Source: Hyphomicrobiaceae bacterium (GTDB lineage: Bacteria > Pseudomonadota > Alphaproteobacteria > Rhizobiales > Hyphomicrobiaceae). From it: 64,000 bases of DNA. The position numbers and the translations under genes are program-made. The notes under the pieces were generated by a model, which worked only from the letters and a program-made list of their open reading frames with translations, had not been told where the DNA came from and did no database searches. Below, piece by piece: positions 53,070 through 62,402 of the stretch. Numbering within the stretch: position 1 is the stretch's first letter; each line of letters opens with the position of its first letter. The DNA lies in assembly GCA_020442165.1 (NCBI GenBank), contig JAGRKV010000051.1, forward strand, positions 496,001 to 560,000, read 5' to 3'.

Positions 53070-54209
53070 ATGCTCACCATAGCTGTCACGGCTGAGAATG
53101 CCGACGAGCCGCGCGTTGCGGTGTCGCCGGAGACGGTCAAGAAGCTCACGGCGCTTGGCGCGACGGTGAGGGTGGAAAAGGGCGCCGGGGCGAAATCGCG
53201 CTTCACCGATGAGATGTTGAAGGCTCAAGGCGCCGAGATCGTCGATACGGCAGCAGCCGCGCTATCGGGTGCGGACATCCTCATCAAGGTGCGGCGGCCC
53301 TCAGCCGACGAAGTTGCTCAGTTGAAGCCTGGTGCGCTAGTCATTGCCAATCTGGCGCCTTACGATGACCGGCCGGGCCTGGAGACGCTGGCGGGCACGA
53401 ATGCCTCCTTGTTCTCCATGGAGTTCATGCCGCGCATTACGCGCGCCCAGTCGATGGACGTGCTGTCCTCGCAGGCAAACCTTGCCGGTTACAAGGCCGT
53501 GGTTGACGCCGCGTCCATGTTCGGCCAGGCGATGCCGATGATGACGACGGCAGCGGGCACGGTGCCGGCGGCGAGGGTTTTCATCATGGGCGTCGGCGTT
53601 GCGGGGCTGCAGGCCATCGCGACGGCCAAGCGCCTCGGCGGTATCGTCACGGCGACAGACGTCAGGCCGGCGACGAAGGAACAGGTGCAGTCGCTCGGCG
53701 GCAAGTTCATCGCGGTCGAGGACGAGGAGTTCAAGCAGGCACAGACGGCGGCGGGCTATGCCAAGCCGATGAGTGCCGAGTACCAGAAGAAGCAGGCCGA
53801 ACTCGTCGCCAACCACATCAAGTCGCAAGACATCGTCATAACAACCGCGCTCATTCCCGGCCGTCCGGCACCGAAGCTCATCACAGCGGAGATGGTGCGT
53901 ACAATGAAGCCCGGCGCGATCATCGTCGATCTTGCCGCGGAACGCGGTGGCAACTGCGAACTGACCAAGCCCGGTGAGACCGTCGAGGAAAATGGCGTCA
54001 CGATTTTCGCGCCGCTCAACTATTCCGGCCGGCTCGCCTTCAATGCATCGAACCTTTATGCGCGCAACCTGCTCTCCTTCATCGACACCATGGTCGACAA
54101 GAAGGAGAAGGTGCTCGCCGTCAACTGGGATGACGATGTCGTCAAGGGCACGCTCGTCGCCAAGGATGGCAAGATCGTGCATCCCAATCTCAGCCAGCCT
54201 GCCGCCTAA
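53070..54209 (+). CDS. pntAA: NAD(P) transhydrogenase subunit alpha, part 1
   Basis: The soluble NAD(H)-binding domain I of the proton-translocating transhydrogenase, which makes NADPH from NADH using the proton gradient. The 379-residue protein has the alanine-dehydrogenase-like fold with PRVAVSPETVKKL, the Q-loop region around RITRAQSMDVLSSQANLAGY, the Rossmann loop MGVGVAGLQAIATAKRLGG and DLAAERGGNCELT. It lacks the membrane helices of fused PntA, which are in the next gene 12 bases downstream. This three-gene split is the alphaproteobacterial arrangement. Confidence 0.96.
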   Translation: MLTIAVTAENADEPRVAVSPETVKKLTALGATVRVEKGAGAKSRFTDEMLKAQGAEIVDTAAAALSGADILIKVRRPSADEVAQLKPGALVIANLAPYDDRPGLETLAGTNASLFSMEFMPRITRAQSMDVLSSQANLAGYKAVVDAASMFGQAMPMMTTAAGTVPAARVFIMGVGVAGLQAIATAKRLGGIVTATDVRPATKEQVQSLGGKFIAVEDEEFKQAQTAAGYAKPMSAEYQKKQAELVANHIKSQDIVITTALIPGRPAPKLITAEMVRTMKPGAIIVDLAAERGGNCELTKPGETVEENGVTIFAPLNYSGRLAFNASNLYARNLLSFIDTMVDKKEKVLAVNWDDDVVKGTLVAKDGKIVHPNLSQPAA

Positions 54210-54221
54210 AGGAGGCGATCC

Positions 54222-54623
54222 ATGAACTTCGCGAAAGCTCTCAAACAGGCGCTGGTATCGGGCGCGGCCGTTCTGCTTTCGGGCGGTGGCGCCATGGCGA
54301 TGGGGGGCGGTGGCAACGGTGCGGTCGATCCGTTCTTCTACCTGCTCATGGTTTTCGTCATGGCGATCTTCGTCGGCTACTACGTGGTGTGGTCGGTGAC
54401 TCCGGCCCTGCATACGCCGCTGATGAGCGTCACCAACGCGATTTCATCTGTGATCGTGGTGGGCGCTTTGCTCGCGGTCGGCGTCAAGGGCGTCGCGTCA
54501 GGCTCGACGGCAGCGCAGATATTCGGGTTCCTCGCTCTCATCATGGCGTCGGTAAACATCTTCGGCGGCTTCCTCGTCACGCAGCGCATGCTCGCGATGT
54601 ACAAGAAGAAAGAGAAGAAGTGA
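54222..54623 (+). CDS. pntAB: NAD(P) transhydrogenase subunit alpha, part 2 (membrane)
   Basis: A 133-residue membrane component of the proton channel with about four helices ([59 protein letters not shown]). The conserved [16 protein letters not shown] segment is evident. It follows pntAA by 12 bases with AAAGGAGG at its ribosome site, and precedes pntB. Residues 1-30 are partly hydrophobic and may form an extra helix. Confidence 0.94.
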   Translation: MNFAKALKQALVSGAAVLLSGGGAMAMGGGGNGAVDPFFYLLMVFVMAIFVGYYVVWSVTPALHTPLMSVTNAISSVIVVGALLAVGVKGVASGSTAAQIFGFLALIMASVNIFGGFLVTQRMLAMYKKKEKK

Positions 54624-54729
54624 GCCCGTCAGTTCTGTCGCGCGCGCGGCGACTTCCGCGCCAGCCTCTGAAACCGCAATTGCAAGTCTTCAGCGCCGGC
54701 CTGGCGCACGCCGAACCTAGGAACCTGAT

Positions 54730-56136
54730 ATGAGTGCCAATCTCGTAGCCATCCTCTATCTCGTCGCCGGCGTGTTGTTCATCCTGGCGTTGCGCGGCCT
54801 GTCGCATCCCGAGACGTCGCGACAGGGCAACATGTACGGCATGATCGGCATGGCGATCGCCATCCTGACCACGCTGGGCGTCGCAAGCCCGATGTCGTTT
54901 GGGACCTGGGTCCTGATCCTGGTGGGGTTGGGTATCGGCGGTGGCATTGGCGCCTACACGGCCAAGACTATCCCGATGACCTCGATGCCGGAGCTGGTCG
55001 CAGCCTTCCACTCACTGGTCGGCATGGCGGCGGTCCTGGTGGCGGCCGCAGCACTTTATGCGCCCGAGGCGTTCGGCATCGGCACGAGGGGCGCGATCCA
55101 TGGCTCGAGCCTGATCGAAATGAGCCTCGGCGTGGCAATCGGCGCGATAACCTTCACCGGTTCGGTGATCGCGTTCGCCAAACTTTCGGGACGGATGTCG
55201 GGAAAGCCGATCATCCTGCCGATGCGCCATCTGATTAACGGTGGCCTGGGCGTCTTCCTGGTGCTGCTGATCTACTGGTTCTTCCAGTCGGGCGGTTCGG
55301 CCGGTCTGTTCTGGCTCATCACGGTGGTTTCGCTGGCGCTGGGCGTGCTTCTCATCATCCCGATCGGCGGCGCGGACATGCCGGTCGTCGTGTCGATGCT
55401 CAACTCCTACTCGGGCTGGGCCGCGGCAGGCATCGGGTTCACGCTCGGCAATATCGCTCTCATCATCACCGGGGCGCTGGTCGGCTCTTCTGGTGCGATC
55501 CTTTCCTACATCATGTGCAAGGGCATGAACCGCGCCTTCCTATCGGTGATTGCGGGCGGCTTCGGCGGTGAGACGGCTGCTGCCGGTGCCGGTGGTGGCG
55601 AGCAGAAGCCAGTCAAGATCGGTGCTGCCGACGATGCGGCGTACCTTTTGAAGAATGCGCAGAAGGTCATCATCGTGCCGGGCTATGGCATGGCGGTGGC
55701 GCAGGCGCAGCACGCGCTGCGCGAGATGGCGGACGCGCTCAAGAAGGCGGGGATCGAGGTCAAGTATGCGATCCACCCGGTGGCGGGACGCATGCCCGGC
55801 CACATGAACGTGCTGCTGGCGGAAGCCAACGTGCCCTACGACGAGGTGTTCGAACTGGAGGACATCAACTCGGAGTTCGCACAGGCGGACGCGGTGTACG
55901 TGATCGGCGCCAACGACGTCGTCAATCCGGCGGCCGAGGACGATCCGACCTCGCCGATCTACGGCATGCCCGTGCTGCAGGTATGGAAGGCGGCAACAGT
56001 ACTCTTCAACAAGCGTTCGCTGGCTTCCGGCTATGCCGGCATCGACAACCCAGTCTTCTACCGCGACAACACCGTTATGGTGCTGGGCGATGCCAAGAAG
56101 ATGACCGAGGACATCGCCAAGGCGATGCACGATTGA
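54730..56136 (+). CDS. pntB: NAD(P) transhydrogenase subunit beta
   Basis: A 468-residue protein combining about nine membrane helices (domain II, to about residue 265) with the NADP(H)-binding domain III. Visible marks are VAAFHSLVGMAAVLVA, RLSGRM-like AKLSGRMSGKPI, the soluble domain start KVIIVPGYGMAVAQAQHALREM, HPVAGRMPGHMNVLLAEANVPYD, VIGANDVVNPAAEDDP and the C-terminal VMVLGDAKKMTEDI. All domain III motifs are intact. It completes the three-gene transhydrogenase operon. Confidence 0.96.
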   Translation: MSANLVAILYLVAGVLFILALRGLSHPETSRQGNMYGMIGMAIAILTTLGVASPMSFGTWVLILVGLGIGGGIGAYTAKTIPMTSMPELVAAFHSLVGMAAVLVAAAALYAPEAFGIGTRGAIHGSSLIEMSLGVAIGAITFTGSVIAFAKLSGRMSGKPIILPMRHLINGGLGVFLVLLIYWFFQSGGSAGLFWLITVVSLALGVLLIIPIGGADMPVVVSMLNSYSGWAAAGIGFTLGNIALIITGALVGSSGAILSYIMCKGMNRAFLSVIAGGFGGETAAAGAGGGEQKPVKIGAADDAAYLLKNAQKVIIVPGYGMAVAQAQHALREMADALKKAGIEVKYAIHPVAGRMPGHMNVLLAEANVPYDEVFELEDINSEFAQADAVYVIGANDVVNPAAEDDPTSPIYGMPVLQVWKAATVLFNKRSLASGYAGIDNPVFYRDNTVMVLGDAKKMTEDIAKAMHD

Positions 56137-56318
56137 TGCAGGCCGCTGCCTGTCCATTCGTTACCGGATCACTGGCAACCGGGGGCACCAAGCTCCCGGT
56201 TTTGCTTTTCGGGTCCAGGCTTGAGACGTGCGGGACCGAGATGAGGCCCTTTGTTGACCATATTCGGCGTGGTTGATGGCACAGGTTCGGGGTTCCGAGT
56301 GAAAGGCTGGTCTTCGTG

Positions 56319-57140
56319 ATGCGTGGGTTGCGCCGGGTTGCGGTGCTGTTCGCTGGCCTTGCCGGGTTCAGCTATGCCGGCGTTGCCGGTGCGATGTACG
56401 CGATGCAGCGGGATATGCTGTTCAACGTGCGTGATACCGGCGATCTTTCGAAGCCTGGAACGCTTGCCATCGCGGGTGGCGAGCGGGTCAAGATCACGAC
56501 GCCCGATGGTGAGCAGCTGGCAGGGTGGTATCTGGCGCCGCGGCAAGGCCAGCCGGTGTTCTTGTTTCTGCACGGCAAGGGCGGCGGGCTCGAACGCAAG
56601 TCGTGGCGATGGAAGCGAATTCGCGAGCATGGTGCGGGCGTTCTTGCCATCTCCTATCGCGGCTATCCTGGCTCGACGGGTACGCCCAGCGAAGCCGGCC
56701 TGATGATCGACGGGCGTGCGGCATATGACTGGCTGCGCGGGAAAGGTCATGCGGCTTCCGATATCGTGCTGCATGGTTTGTCGCTCGGCACGGGTGTCGC
56801 GGTAAAGCTCGCGGCCGAGGTTCAGGCCAAGGCGCTCATTCTCGAAGCGCCCTATACGGCCGTGGTCGATGTCGCGGCTGAGCGCTATCCCTGGCTGCCG
56901 GTGCGCCTGCTCATGCATGACCAGTTTCTAACCCGGGAGCGCATCGGAAAGATCGCCGTGCCGGTCCTTATCGCGCATGGTACGCGCGATACCGTGATTC
57001 CCTTTGAGCAGGGCGAACGGCTATTCGCGCTGGCGCCCGAGCCCAAAGTGATGGCGCGCATGGAAGGCTCGGATCATTCGACGCTGACGCGCGATGGGAT
57101 CTATGAAAAACACATCTGGCCATTTCTGCAGCGGTATTGA
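56319..57140 (+). CDS. Membrane-anchored alpha/beta hydrolase (ABHD13/Bem46-like), copy A
   Basis: A 273-residue hydrolase with an N-terminal membrane helix (VAVLFAGLAGFSYAGVAGAMYA). The oxyanion region is FLFLHGKGGG, the nucleophile elbow is HGLSLGTG (Ser155), the acid is in HGTRDTVIP and the histidine is in GSDHSTL, so the triad is complete. The layout is that of ABHD13/Bem46-type serine hydrolases. A related gene lies 1.8 kb downstream (58929). Substrate unknown. Confidence 0.87.
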   Translation: MRGLRRVAVLFAGLAGFSYAGVAGAMYAMQRDMLFNVRDTGDLSKPGTLAIAGGERVKITTPDGEQLAGWYLAPRQGQPVFLFLHGKGGGLERKSWRWKRIREHGAGVLAISYRGYPGSTGTPSEAGLMIDGRAAYDWLRGKGHAASDIVLHGLSLGTGVAVKLAAEVQAKALILEAPYTAVVDVAAERYPWLPVRLLMHDQFLTRERIGKIAVPVLIAHGTRDTVIPFEQGERLFALAPEPKVMARMEGSDHSTLTRDGIYEKHIWPFLQRY

Positions 57141-57188
57141 CCAACTGGCGTACGGCCGCTGATCCGGCCCCGTATGCTGCTTCGTGCC

Positions 57189-58211
57189 TCACCTCGCGAC
57201 GGTCAGAAGAGCCGATTTCACTTTGTTTCTGCGTTCAATCTCGTGACCCTTGTGTTTGAGAATGCCTTTGCGGATGCGTTCGCTGGGGGCGTCGGCTGCG
57301 CACAAGGCCGCAACAGGCAGCGTGTAGGCGGTGGCGCCATGGTGGAGCGGACCTGAGGCCAGAACCTCCAGCAGTTCGGCGGTGTGGCCGCGCGCAGCGA
57401 TGGCTGCTGCAAATGCTTTCTGCTGGGCGAAGGGCGTGCGAGCGTCCTGCGGGTCGCCCAGCACGAAGACGCGGCGCTTGGGGTCGGCATGGATGGTCGC
57501 GATGTTGCGTGTCGGATCGTAGACCGTCTTGGCAAGCATCTCGCGGTTGGGCTTGCGGCCTTTTGCGATTGCCGAGGTTGCCAGCATGTCGTTGAGGGCA
57601 TAGGCGCCAGAGCCCAGGACCGCGCAGGAGATGTCCTTGCGGCCGAGCGTCAACAGGGATGCCGCGATCGTGCTGCCACCGGACTGGCCGGCGAGAACGA
57701 CACGATCGAGGCCGAGCCGGCTCTTGATGACGTCCAGTGTCTCGGTGATCGCCATGAGTTCGACCGGGCGCCGGCGGCTGCCGTGATTGCCCGACGAGCC
57801 GTCGATCCCCATGCGCGAGATGACGATGACCCGGACCTTGAACTTGTCGGCAATCTTCTGCGCCCGCTGCCGCGTGGTCAGATTTCCATCCGGGTCACTG
57901 GCGCGCTTGTCGTATCTGTCGCCGGATATGTCACCGTCTATGAAGACGACGGCCTGGCGCTGGGCTTGGTGTCCGGAGGTCACGAAATAGGCCATGCATG
58001 AGCTGCCGTAACGGTGGGTGACGTAGGCCCGATTGGGACGGGACAGGCACAGCTGGGGCGAGCGGGCTTCCGCGGACATCACGTCGTGAAAATTGGTGCG
58101 CTCCTTCTGGGCGTCCTGTTCGGCCGATGCGGGGCCGGACTGTCCCTGGGCAAGTATGGTACTGGCGGCTGCCAGGAGCGCAATTCTGGTGGATCGGGGA
58201 ATTCTAACCAT
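57189..58211 (-). CDS. Secreted alpha/beta hydrolase-like protein
   Basis: A 340-residue exported protein (signal segment RIALLAAASTILAQGQSGPASA). The core has AVVFIDGDISGDRYDKR, VIVISRMGIDGSSGNHG and the nucleophile motif VVLAGQSGGS (Ser178). A possible acid is in VFVLGDPQDAR and a histidine is in SGPLHHGATAY. This resembles dienelactone hydrolase or peptidase-S9-like folds. ATG 58211 follows GGGAG at good spacing. It is convergent with the hydrolase at 56319. Substrate unknown. Confidence 0.8.
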   Translation of the reverse strand: MVRIPRSTRIALLAAASTILAQGQSGPASAEQDAQKERTNFHDVMSAEARSPQLCLSRPNRAYVTHRYGSSCMAYFVTSGHQAQRQAVVFIDGDISGDRYDKRASDPDGNLTTRQRAQKIADKFKVRVIVISRMGIDGSSGNHGSRRRPVELMAITETLDVIKSRLGLDRVVLAGQSGGSTIAASLLTLGRKDISCAVLGSGAYALNDMLATSAIAKGRKPNREMLAKTVYDPTRNIATIHADPKRRVFVLGDPQDARTPFAQQKAFAAAIAARGHTAELLEVLASGPLHHGATAYTLPVAALCAADAPSERIRKGILKHKGHEIERRNKVKSALLTVAR

Positions 58212-58355
58212 AACCGTCTCCCATTTTTCAGTGGGTCGCGGCAGGGCGGCGGCAGGTTCAAACCGGGAGGAGGATCCTCTGGAGGGCGTGCGCGTTGACA
58301 GGTGTGCCCCGGTCGGCCGAAGCTTCGGTGTCACTTTTGAGGACGGAGGGGTGCG

Positions 58356-58883
58356 TTGGTGCTGGCACTCAGAGTCTTTGCGCTCGTCTCAATGCTTGCT
58401 GTGGCGGCGGGCGATACCAGTGCACGCGACAGCGCGCCGATGCCCGGCGGGAGCGGTGCTGCGCTGGGCATGACTCTGATCGCGGGGCGGCTGGTGACAT
58501 GCCACGACATCAGAGGCGTGGCTGTCCATACTATGCAGGTGACAGGGCTTGGCGATGTCGGGCGGGCCGGTGTCGTCAATCGTGTGCCGATCATCGCGAT
58601 TGATCCCGACATCATCGGCAAGCTGCCGGACAAACTGGCGCTGTTCTTCTTTCAGCACGAATGTGCGCATCATGTGCTGGGGCACTGGTTCCAGCCGAGC
58701 ACGACCATGGAAGTGGAAGCTGATTGCTGGGCGATCAAGCACGACCGCGATCGCGGCAACTTGAGCCGCGACGAGGTGAGGAGCTTTGCTCCCTTCCTGG
58801 CGCGGAGTGGGGGTTCACCATTCGGTCATTTGCCTGGGCCAGAGCGCGCAAAACAGCTAGTGAAGTGTTTCGACGCGCCGTGA
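58356..58883 (+). CDS. Secreted HExxH putative metallopeptidase
   Basis: A 175-residue exported protein with a signal peptide (VFALVSMLAVAAGDTSARD). A zinc-peptidase-like site lies in the middle: FFFQHECAHHVLGHW (His101, Glu102, His105), followed 15 residues on by MEVEADCWAIK, whose Glu would be the third ligand as in M48/M78-type gluzincins. Conserved flanking segments (IAIDPDIIGKLPDKLALFFF, SFAPFLARSGGSPFGHLPGPERAKQLVKCF) are typical of a family I cannot name. Start TTG 58356 is uncertain. Confidence 0.72.
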   Translation: MVLALRVFALVSMLAVAAGDTSARDSAPMPGGSGAALGMTLIAGRLVTCHDIRGVAVHTMQVTGLGDVGRAGVVNRVPIIAIDPDIIGKLPDKLALFFFQHECAHHVLGHWFQPSTTMEVEADCWAIKHDRDRGNLSRDEVRSFAPFLARSGGSPFGHLPGPERAKQLVKCFDAP

Positions 58884-58928
58884 CAGTGCAAGCACCCCGT
58901 GTCCTGCCATTGCAAGTTCTAGAGCCAG

Positions 58929-59771
58929 ATGCCGGAGCCCAGATTTCATATGAGCGCTTTGCCAATGCTACTGGGCCTATTCGTCGTTCTCGGCGCTATC
59001 GTTTATGTCGGCATTCAGGCAATCGAGCCGGCACTCATCTATCGTCCAGATCGCGTGCGCACTCAGCCTCAAGAGGTAGGTCTAGAGGGTGTGCAAGAGG
59101 TAGAGATCGATACGCCTGATGCCAACGCCGTGCTGGCGTGGTGGTCGCGTGCCGCAGCTGGACGCCCGACAGTTCTCTATTTCCATGGCAACGGTGGATC
59201 GCTTGCCAACCGCGCGGATCGCATCGCCCGTTTCCAGCGCGCGGGCATCGGCGTTTTCATGATGACCTATCGTGGCTACGGCGGATCGATGGGCAAGCCG
59301 AACGAACGGGACAACGTCAGGGATGGCCGGCGGGCCTTCGATTATCTGATCGCTGCCGGCCTGAAGCCTGATGATATCGTGGTGTTTGGCGAGTCTCTTG
59401 GCACCGGAGTTGCCGTGCAGGTCGTCAAGGCACGGCAGCCGCGTGGCCTGATCCTTGATTCTCCCTATACGTCGATGCTCGATCTGGCGCGGCTGCACTA
59501 TCCCTACCTGCCGGCAGATTGGCTGCTCAACGACCGTTACGACACGATGGCCTACATCGGTGACGTTCATGTGCCGCTGCTGATCGTGCACGGTGGGGAC
59601 GACCGGGTGGTGCCAGTAGAAATGGGGCGTGCCGTGCTGGCGGCGGCGGGCGGACCCAGGGAGATGCTGGAGGTGCCCGGGGCCCCCCACGTCAATCACG
59701 AAGATTTCGGCACGTTGGATGCCATATTTGCCTGGATCGCACGGCTCTATGGCGTCCCGCCCGGAGCATGA
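58929..59771 (+). CDS. Membrane-anchored alpha/beta hydrolase (ABHD13/Bem46-like), copy B
   Basis: A 280-residue paralogue of the protein at 56319, with an N-terminal helix (LPMLLGLFVVLGAIVYVGIQ). It shares YFHGNGGSLANRADRI, YRGYGGSMGKPNE, the nucleophile GESLGTG (Ser156), LDSPYTSMLDLA, HGGDDRVVPVEMG and APHVNHEDF with copy A in order, so the triad is complete. The start at 58929 or 58950 is not decided. It lies 45 bases after the HExxH gene on the same strand and may be co-transcribed with it. Confidence 0.87.
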   Translation: MPEPRFHMSALPMLLGLFVVLGAIVYVGIQAIEPALIYRPDRVRTQPQEVGLEGVQEVEIDTPDANAVLAWWSRAAAGRPTVLYFHGNGGSLANRADRIARFQRAGIGVFMMTYRGYGGSMGKPNERDNVRDGRRAFDYLIAAGLKPDDIVVFGESLGTGVAVQVVKARQPRGLILDSPYTSMLDLARLHYPYLPADWLLNDRYDTMAYIGDVHVPLLIVHGGDDRVVPVEMGRAVLAAAGGPREMLEVPGAPHVNHEDFGTLDAIFAWIARLYGVPPGA

Positions 59772-59823
59772 GGGCTACCTGAGCGGGGCTGACCTGCTTT
59801 TTGCCGGCGGGGGCAATGGCAAA

Positions 59824-59847
59824 CCCGCTCCGGGGGGCCGGAGCGGG
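59824..59847. terminator. Strong hairpin between two convergent genes
   Basis: CCCGCTCCGG and CCGGAGCGGG form a perfect 10-bp stem with a GGGG loop. On the minus strand it is followed by TTTGCC, on the plus strand by CAATAATC. It could terminate rpsU from one side and the hydrolase gene from the other, though neither T run is long. Confidence 0.6.
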
Positions 59848-59972
59848 CAATAATCAGTCAGATTGGCACCGGCCCTTTTGCGCGGAACGCTGGCCGATGG
59901 GCCGAATCGCTATGGCCGCGACAGCGAAGCCGAGACGGATCGCTCGGACTAGCCCCGGCTAGCCAGCAGGCC

Positions 59973-60206
59973 TCAGCGGGTGCGGCTTGGTGCCTTCGAC
60001 GGCAGTAGACCCTCGCGCTGGGCGCGCTTGCGGGCCAGCTTGCGGGCGCGGCGCACGGCCTCGGCCTGCTCGCGGGCCTTCTTCTCGGAGGGCTTTTCGT
60101 AATAATTCCGGAGCTTCATCTCGCGGAAAATACCCTCGCGCTGCATCTTCTTCTTGAGCGCCTTGAGGGCCTGGTCGACATTGTTGTCGCGAACGAGAAC
60201 CTGCAC
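59973..60206 (-). CDS. rpsU: 30S ribosomal protein S21
   Basis: A 77-residue ribosomal protein of the small subunit needed for initiation on some messages. The family core [43 protein letters not shown] is followed by an Arg-rich extension ([15 protein letters not shown]) typical of alphaproteobacteria. It starts with the standard ATG at 60206. It lies downstream of purK, separated by that gene's terminator, so it has its own promoter. Confidence 0.95.
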   Translation of the reverse strand: MQVLVRDNNVDQALKALKKKMQREGIFREMKLRNYYEKPSEKKAREQAEAVRRARKLARKRAQREGLLPSKAPSRTR

Positions 60207-60247
60207 GCTTGCCTATCCTTTGGTGCTGGTTGATGTTGTAGGAATTA

Positions 60248-60292
60248 CAAAACACCGCTCACGCCCAGGGTACCCCTCCGGGCGTCCGGTGT
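60248..60292 (-). terminator. Intrinsic terminator of purK
   Basis: On the minus strand ACACCG...CGGTGT and CGCCC...GGGCG (60252-60292) form a two-part stem followed by TTTTGTAATT. It lies about 60 bases after the purK stop. Confidence 0.75.
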
Positions 60293-60351
60293 CTCGAAAT
60301 CTGCGGCGATGTCTATCAAAGTCGCTCGGGCTTGTCCACTGGCGCCCTGCC

Positions 60352-61455
60352 TTAACCATCCACATCGGCAGATTTCGGCAGCAACTGCGTCACATGGCCC
60401 ATTTTCCTGCCGGGGCGGGGGTCGTTCTTGCCATAGAAGTGGACAGCAGTACCGGGTGTCGCGGCAAGGCTCGCCCATTCGTTGACATCGGCGCCGATCA
60501 GGTTGGTCATGATGGCGTCGGAATGGCGGTCCGCTGGTCCCAATGGCCAGCCGGCGACTGCGCGGATGTGATTTTCGAACTGGCTGACGAGGCAGGCGTC
60601 GGTCGTCCAATGGCCTGAGTTATGAACCCTGGGCGCGATTTCATTGACGACGAGCGGGGCGGACGCTTCCTCGCCAACGAAGAACATCTCAACGGCCAGA
60701 ACGCCGACGTAACCCAATGCATCTGCAATGGCACCGGCAATCTCGTTGGCCTTCGTTCTGGTGGCCGAAGAGAGCGGGGCTGGTACCGCAGAAGTGTCGA
60801 GAATGCCATTCTTGTGGGTGTTGAGGGGTACGTCATAGAAGCATTCGGTGCCATCGATGCCCCGAACGACGAGAACGGACACCTCGAACTGGAAGTTGAC
60901 GAAGCCTTCTAGAATTGCCGGTGCGCGGCCGCTGCTGCTGCGCGCCTCCGCGAGTTCGGTGGTGCTGGTGCTCTTGATCCGGGCCTGGCCTTTGCCGTCA
61001 TAGCCAAGCCGCCGGGTCTTGAGAATTGCGGGCGTGCCAAGTTGCTTTACTGCAGCGAGTAGACTGTCTTCGGAATCAACGGCGGCGAAGGGTGCAACGG
61101 GCAATCCCAGACCGGCAATAAACGTCTTTTCGACGAGCCGATCCTGCGCCACCTCCAGCGCCTTGACGCTTGGTCGTACCGGACGAACGCTTGCGGCTGC
61201 TTCGGCTGTCGCACGGGGTACGTTTTCAAACTCGTAGGTGACGACGTCGACGCTTTGGGCAAAGTGGCGCACGGCTTTCAGATCGTGATAGTCGCCAACG
61301 GTATGGGCCGCGGCGACATCGAAAGCGGGACCGGATGAATCGGAAAATACGTGGCACTTGAGGCCGAGGCGGGCGGCCGCCATGGCCAGCATGCGGCCAA
61401 GCTGGCCGCCGCCCAGAATGCCGATGGTTGAGCCGGGGGGCAGGGCGGTCATCAT
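60352..61455 (-). CDS. purK: 5-(carboxyamino)imidazole ribonucleotide synthase
   Basis: ATP-dependent carboxylation of AIR to N5-CAIR in purine synthesis. The 367-residue ATP-grasp enzyme has GILGGGQLGRMLA near the N terminus, VTYEFENVPRATAE, and the ATP-grasp segments ILKTRRLGYDGKGQ and NEIAPRVHNSGHWT. ATG 61455 is five bases from the purE stop, so the two are an operon; a start 21 codons upstream would overlap purE. PurE converts the product onward. Confidence 0.95.
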   Translation of the reverse strand: MMTALPPGSTIGILGGGQLGRMLAMAAARLGLKCHVFSDSSGPAFDVAAAHTVGDYHDLKAVRHFAQSVDVVTYEFENVPRATAEAAASVRPVRPSVKALEVAQDRLVEKTFIAGLGLPVAPFAAVDSEDSLLAAVKQLGTPAILKTRRLGYDGKGQARIKSTSTTELAEARSSSGRAPAILEGFVNFQFEVSVLVVRGIDGTECFYDVPLNTHKNGILDTSAVPAPLSSATRTKANEIAGAIADALGYVGVLAVEMFFVGEEASAPLVVNEIAPRVHNSGHWTTDACLVSQFENHIRAVAGWPLGPADRHSDAIMTNLIGADVNEWASLAATPGTAVHFYGKNDPRPGRKMGHVTQLLPKSADVDG

Positions 61456-61460
61456 CGGGC

Positions 61461-61973
61461 TCAGGGTTTTTCGTCTGTGGGAGACTGCGCTACGGCGGCT
61501 GTTTGTGCCTTTCGCCATGCCACGATGCGCTCGGAAAGTGCCGCATCGGAAGTTGCCAGGATCTGTGCTGCGAGCAGGCCGGCATTGGCGGCGCCGGGCT
61601 CACCTATGGCGAGTGTGCCCACAGGTACGCCCTTGGGCATCTGCACGATCGAGTAGAGGCTGTCCTTGCCAGAAAGGGCGCGCGATTGAACCGGCACGCC
61701 CAGCACTGGCAGCACCGTCATGGCGGCGGTCATACCGGGCAGATGGGCGGCACCGCCGGCACCGGCAATGATAACCTTGAGGCCGCGGCTTTGGGCGGAC
61801 TTTGCGTAGTCATATAGCCGTTCTGGCGTGCGATGGGCTGAGACGATGCGGGTTTCGTAGGCGACGCCCAGTGTATCGAGGATCTCGGCGGCGCAGCGCA
61901 TGGTCGGCCAGTCCGACTGGCTGCCCATGATGATACCCACCGATGGCGTTCCTGTGCCGCGCTTTCCGGTCAT
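61461..61973 (-). CDS. purE: N5-carboxyaminoimidazole ribonucleotide mutase
   Basis: Converts N5-CAIR to CAIR, the step after PurK. The 170-residue class-I PurE has the marks [29 protein letters not shown] (with the active-site histidine), [13 protein letters not shown] and [30 protein letters not shown]. It is the first gene of purEK. A short C-terminal extension ([10 protein letters not shown]) is unremarkable. Confidence 0.96.
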   Translation of the reverse strand: MTGKRGTGTPSVGIIMGSQSDWPTMRCAAEILDTLGVAYETRIVSAHRTPERLYDYAKSAQSRGLKVIIAGAGGAAHLPGMTAAMTVLPVLGVPVQSRALSGKDSLYSIVQMPKGVPVGTLAIGEPGAANAGLLAAQILATSDAALSERIVAWRKAQTAAVAQSPTDEKP

Positions 61974-62195
61974 GTTTTGTTCACGTCAGACCGCCGGTCA
62001 TGCCGGGCGCTCCGCCTCCCTATTAGCCTCGCGGAGAAAGCGCGGGTTTAGTGGGTGTGCGGCAGGTTTGCAAGGATTTTGGAACAATAGGCCGGGGCCT
62101 TGAGGACCGGCGGTGAAAATTCCATTGCCTGGATTAAGCGTGGTGACGGTGGGGGCCGTGCTCGGGTGACGGCAGGCGGATGGCCAGCAGGCAGG

Positions 62196-62402
62196 TCAGG
62201 CGATGATGTCAGGCAGGAGCTGATCCTCGATCACTGTGATCTGATCCTTCAAGGCGAGCTTCTTCTTTTTTAAGCGCTTGATATGCAACTGGTCAGCGCT
62301 GCCGGTCGATTCCATAGCGATGATCTCGTCGTCCAGGCCGCGGTGCTCGGCACGCAGGTTGGCGAGCTTGTCACGGAGCTCCTTTTCATTTCGACGCTGC
62401 AT
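62196..62402 (-). CDS. DUF465 (YdcH) protein
   Basis: A 68-residue coiled-coil protein of the YdcH family. The family pattern is clear: LRAEHRGLDDEIIAMES, then LHIKRLKKKKLALKDQI. The second helix is rich in lysine. Function unknown. A second, sequence-distinct member lies 0.5 kb away at 62913 on the opposite strand, so the two are divergent. Confidence 0.87.
   Translation of the reverse strand: MQRRNEKELRDKLANLRAEHRGLDDEIIAMESTGSADQLHIKRLKKKKLALKDQITVIEDQLLPDIIA

Noticed and set aside
53337..54413. A 358-codon minus-strand frame opposite pntAA
   Set aside because: Its product is His/Arg/Asp-rich and unlike any family, while pntAA on the plus strand is complete.
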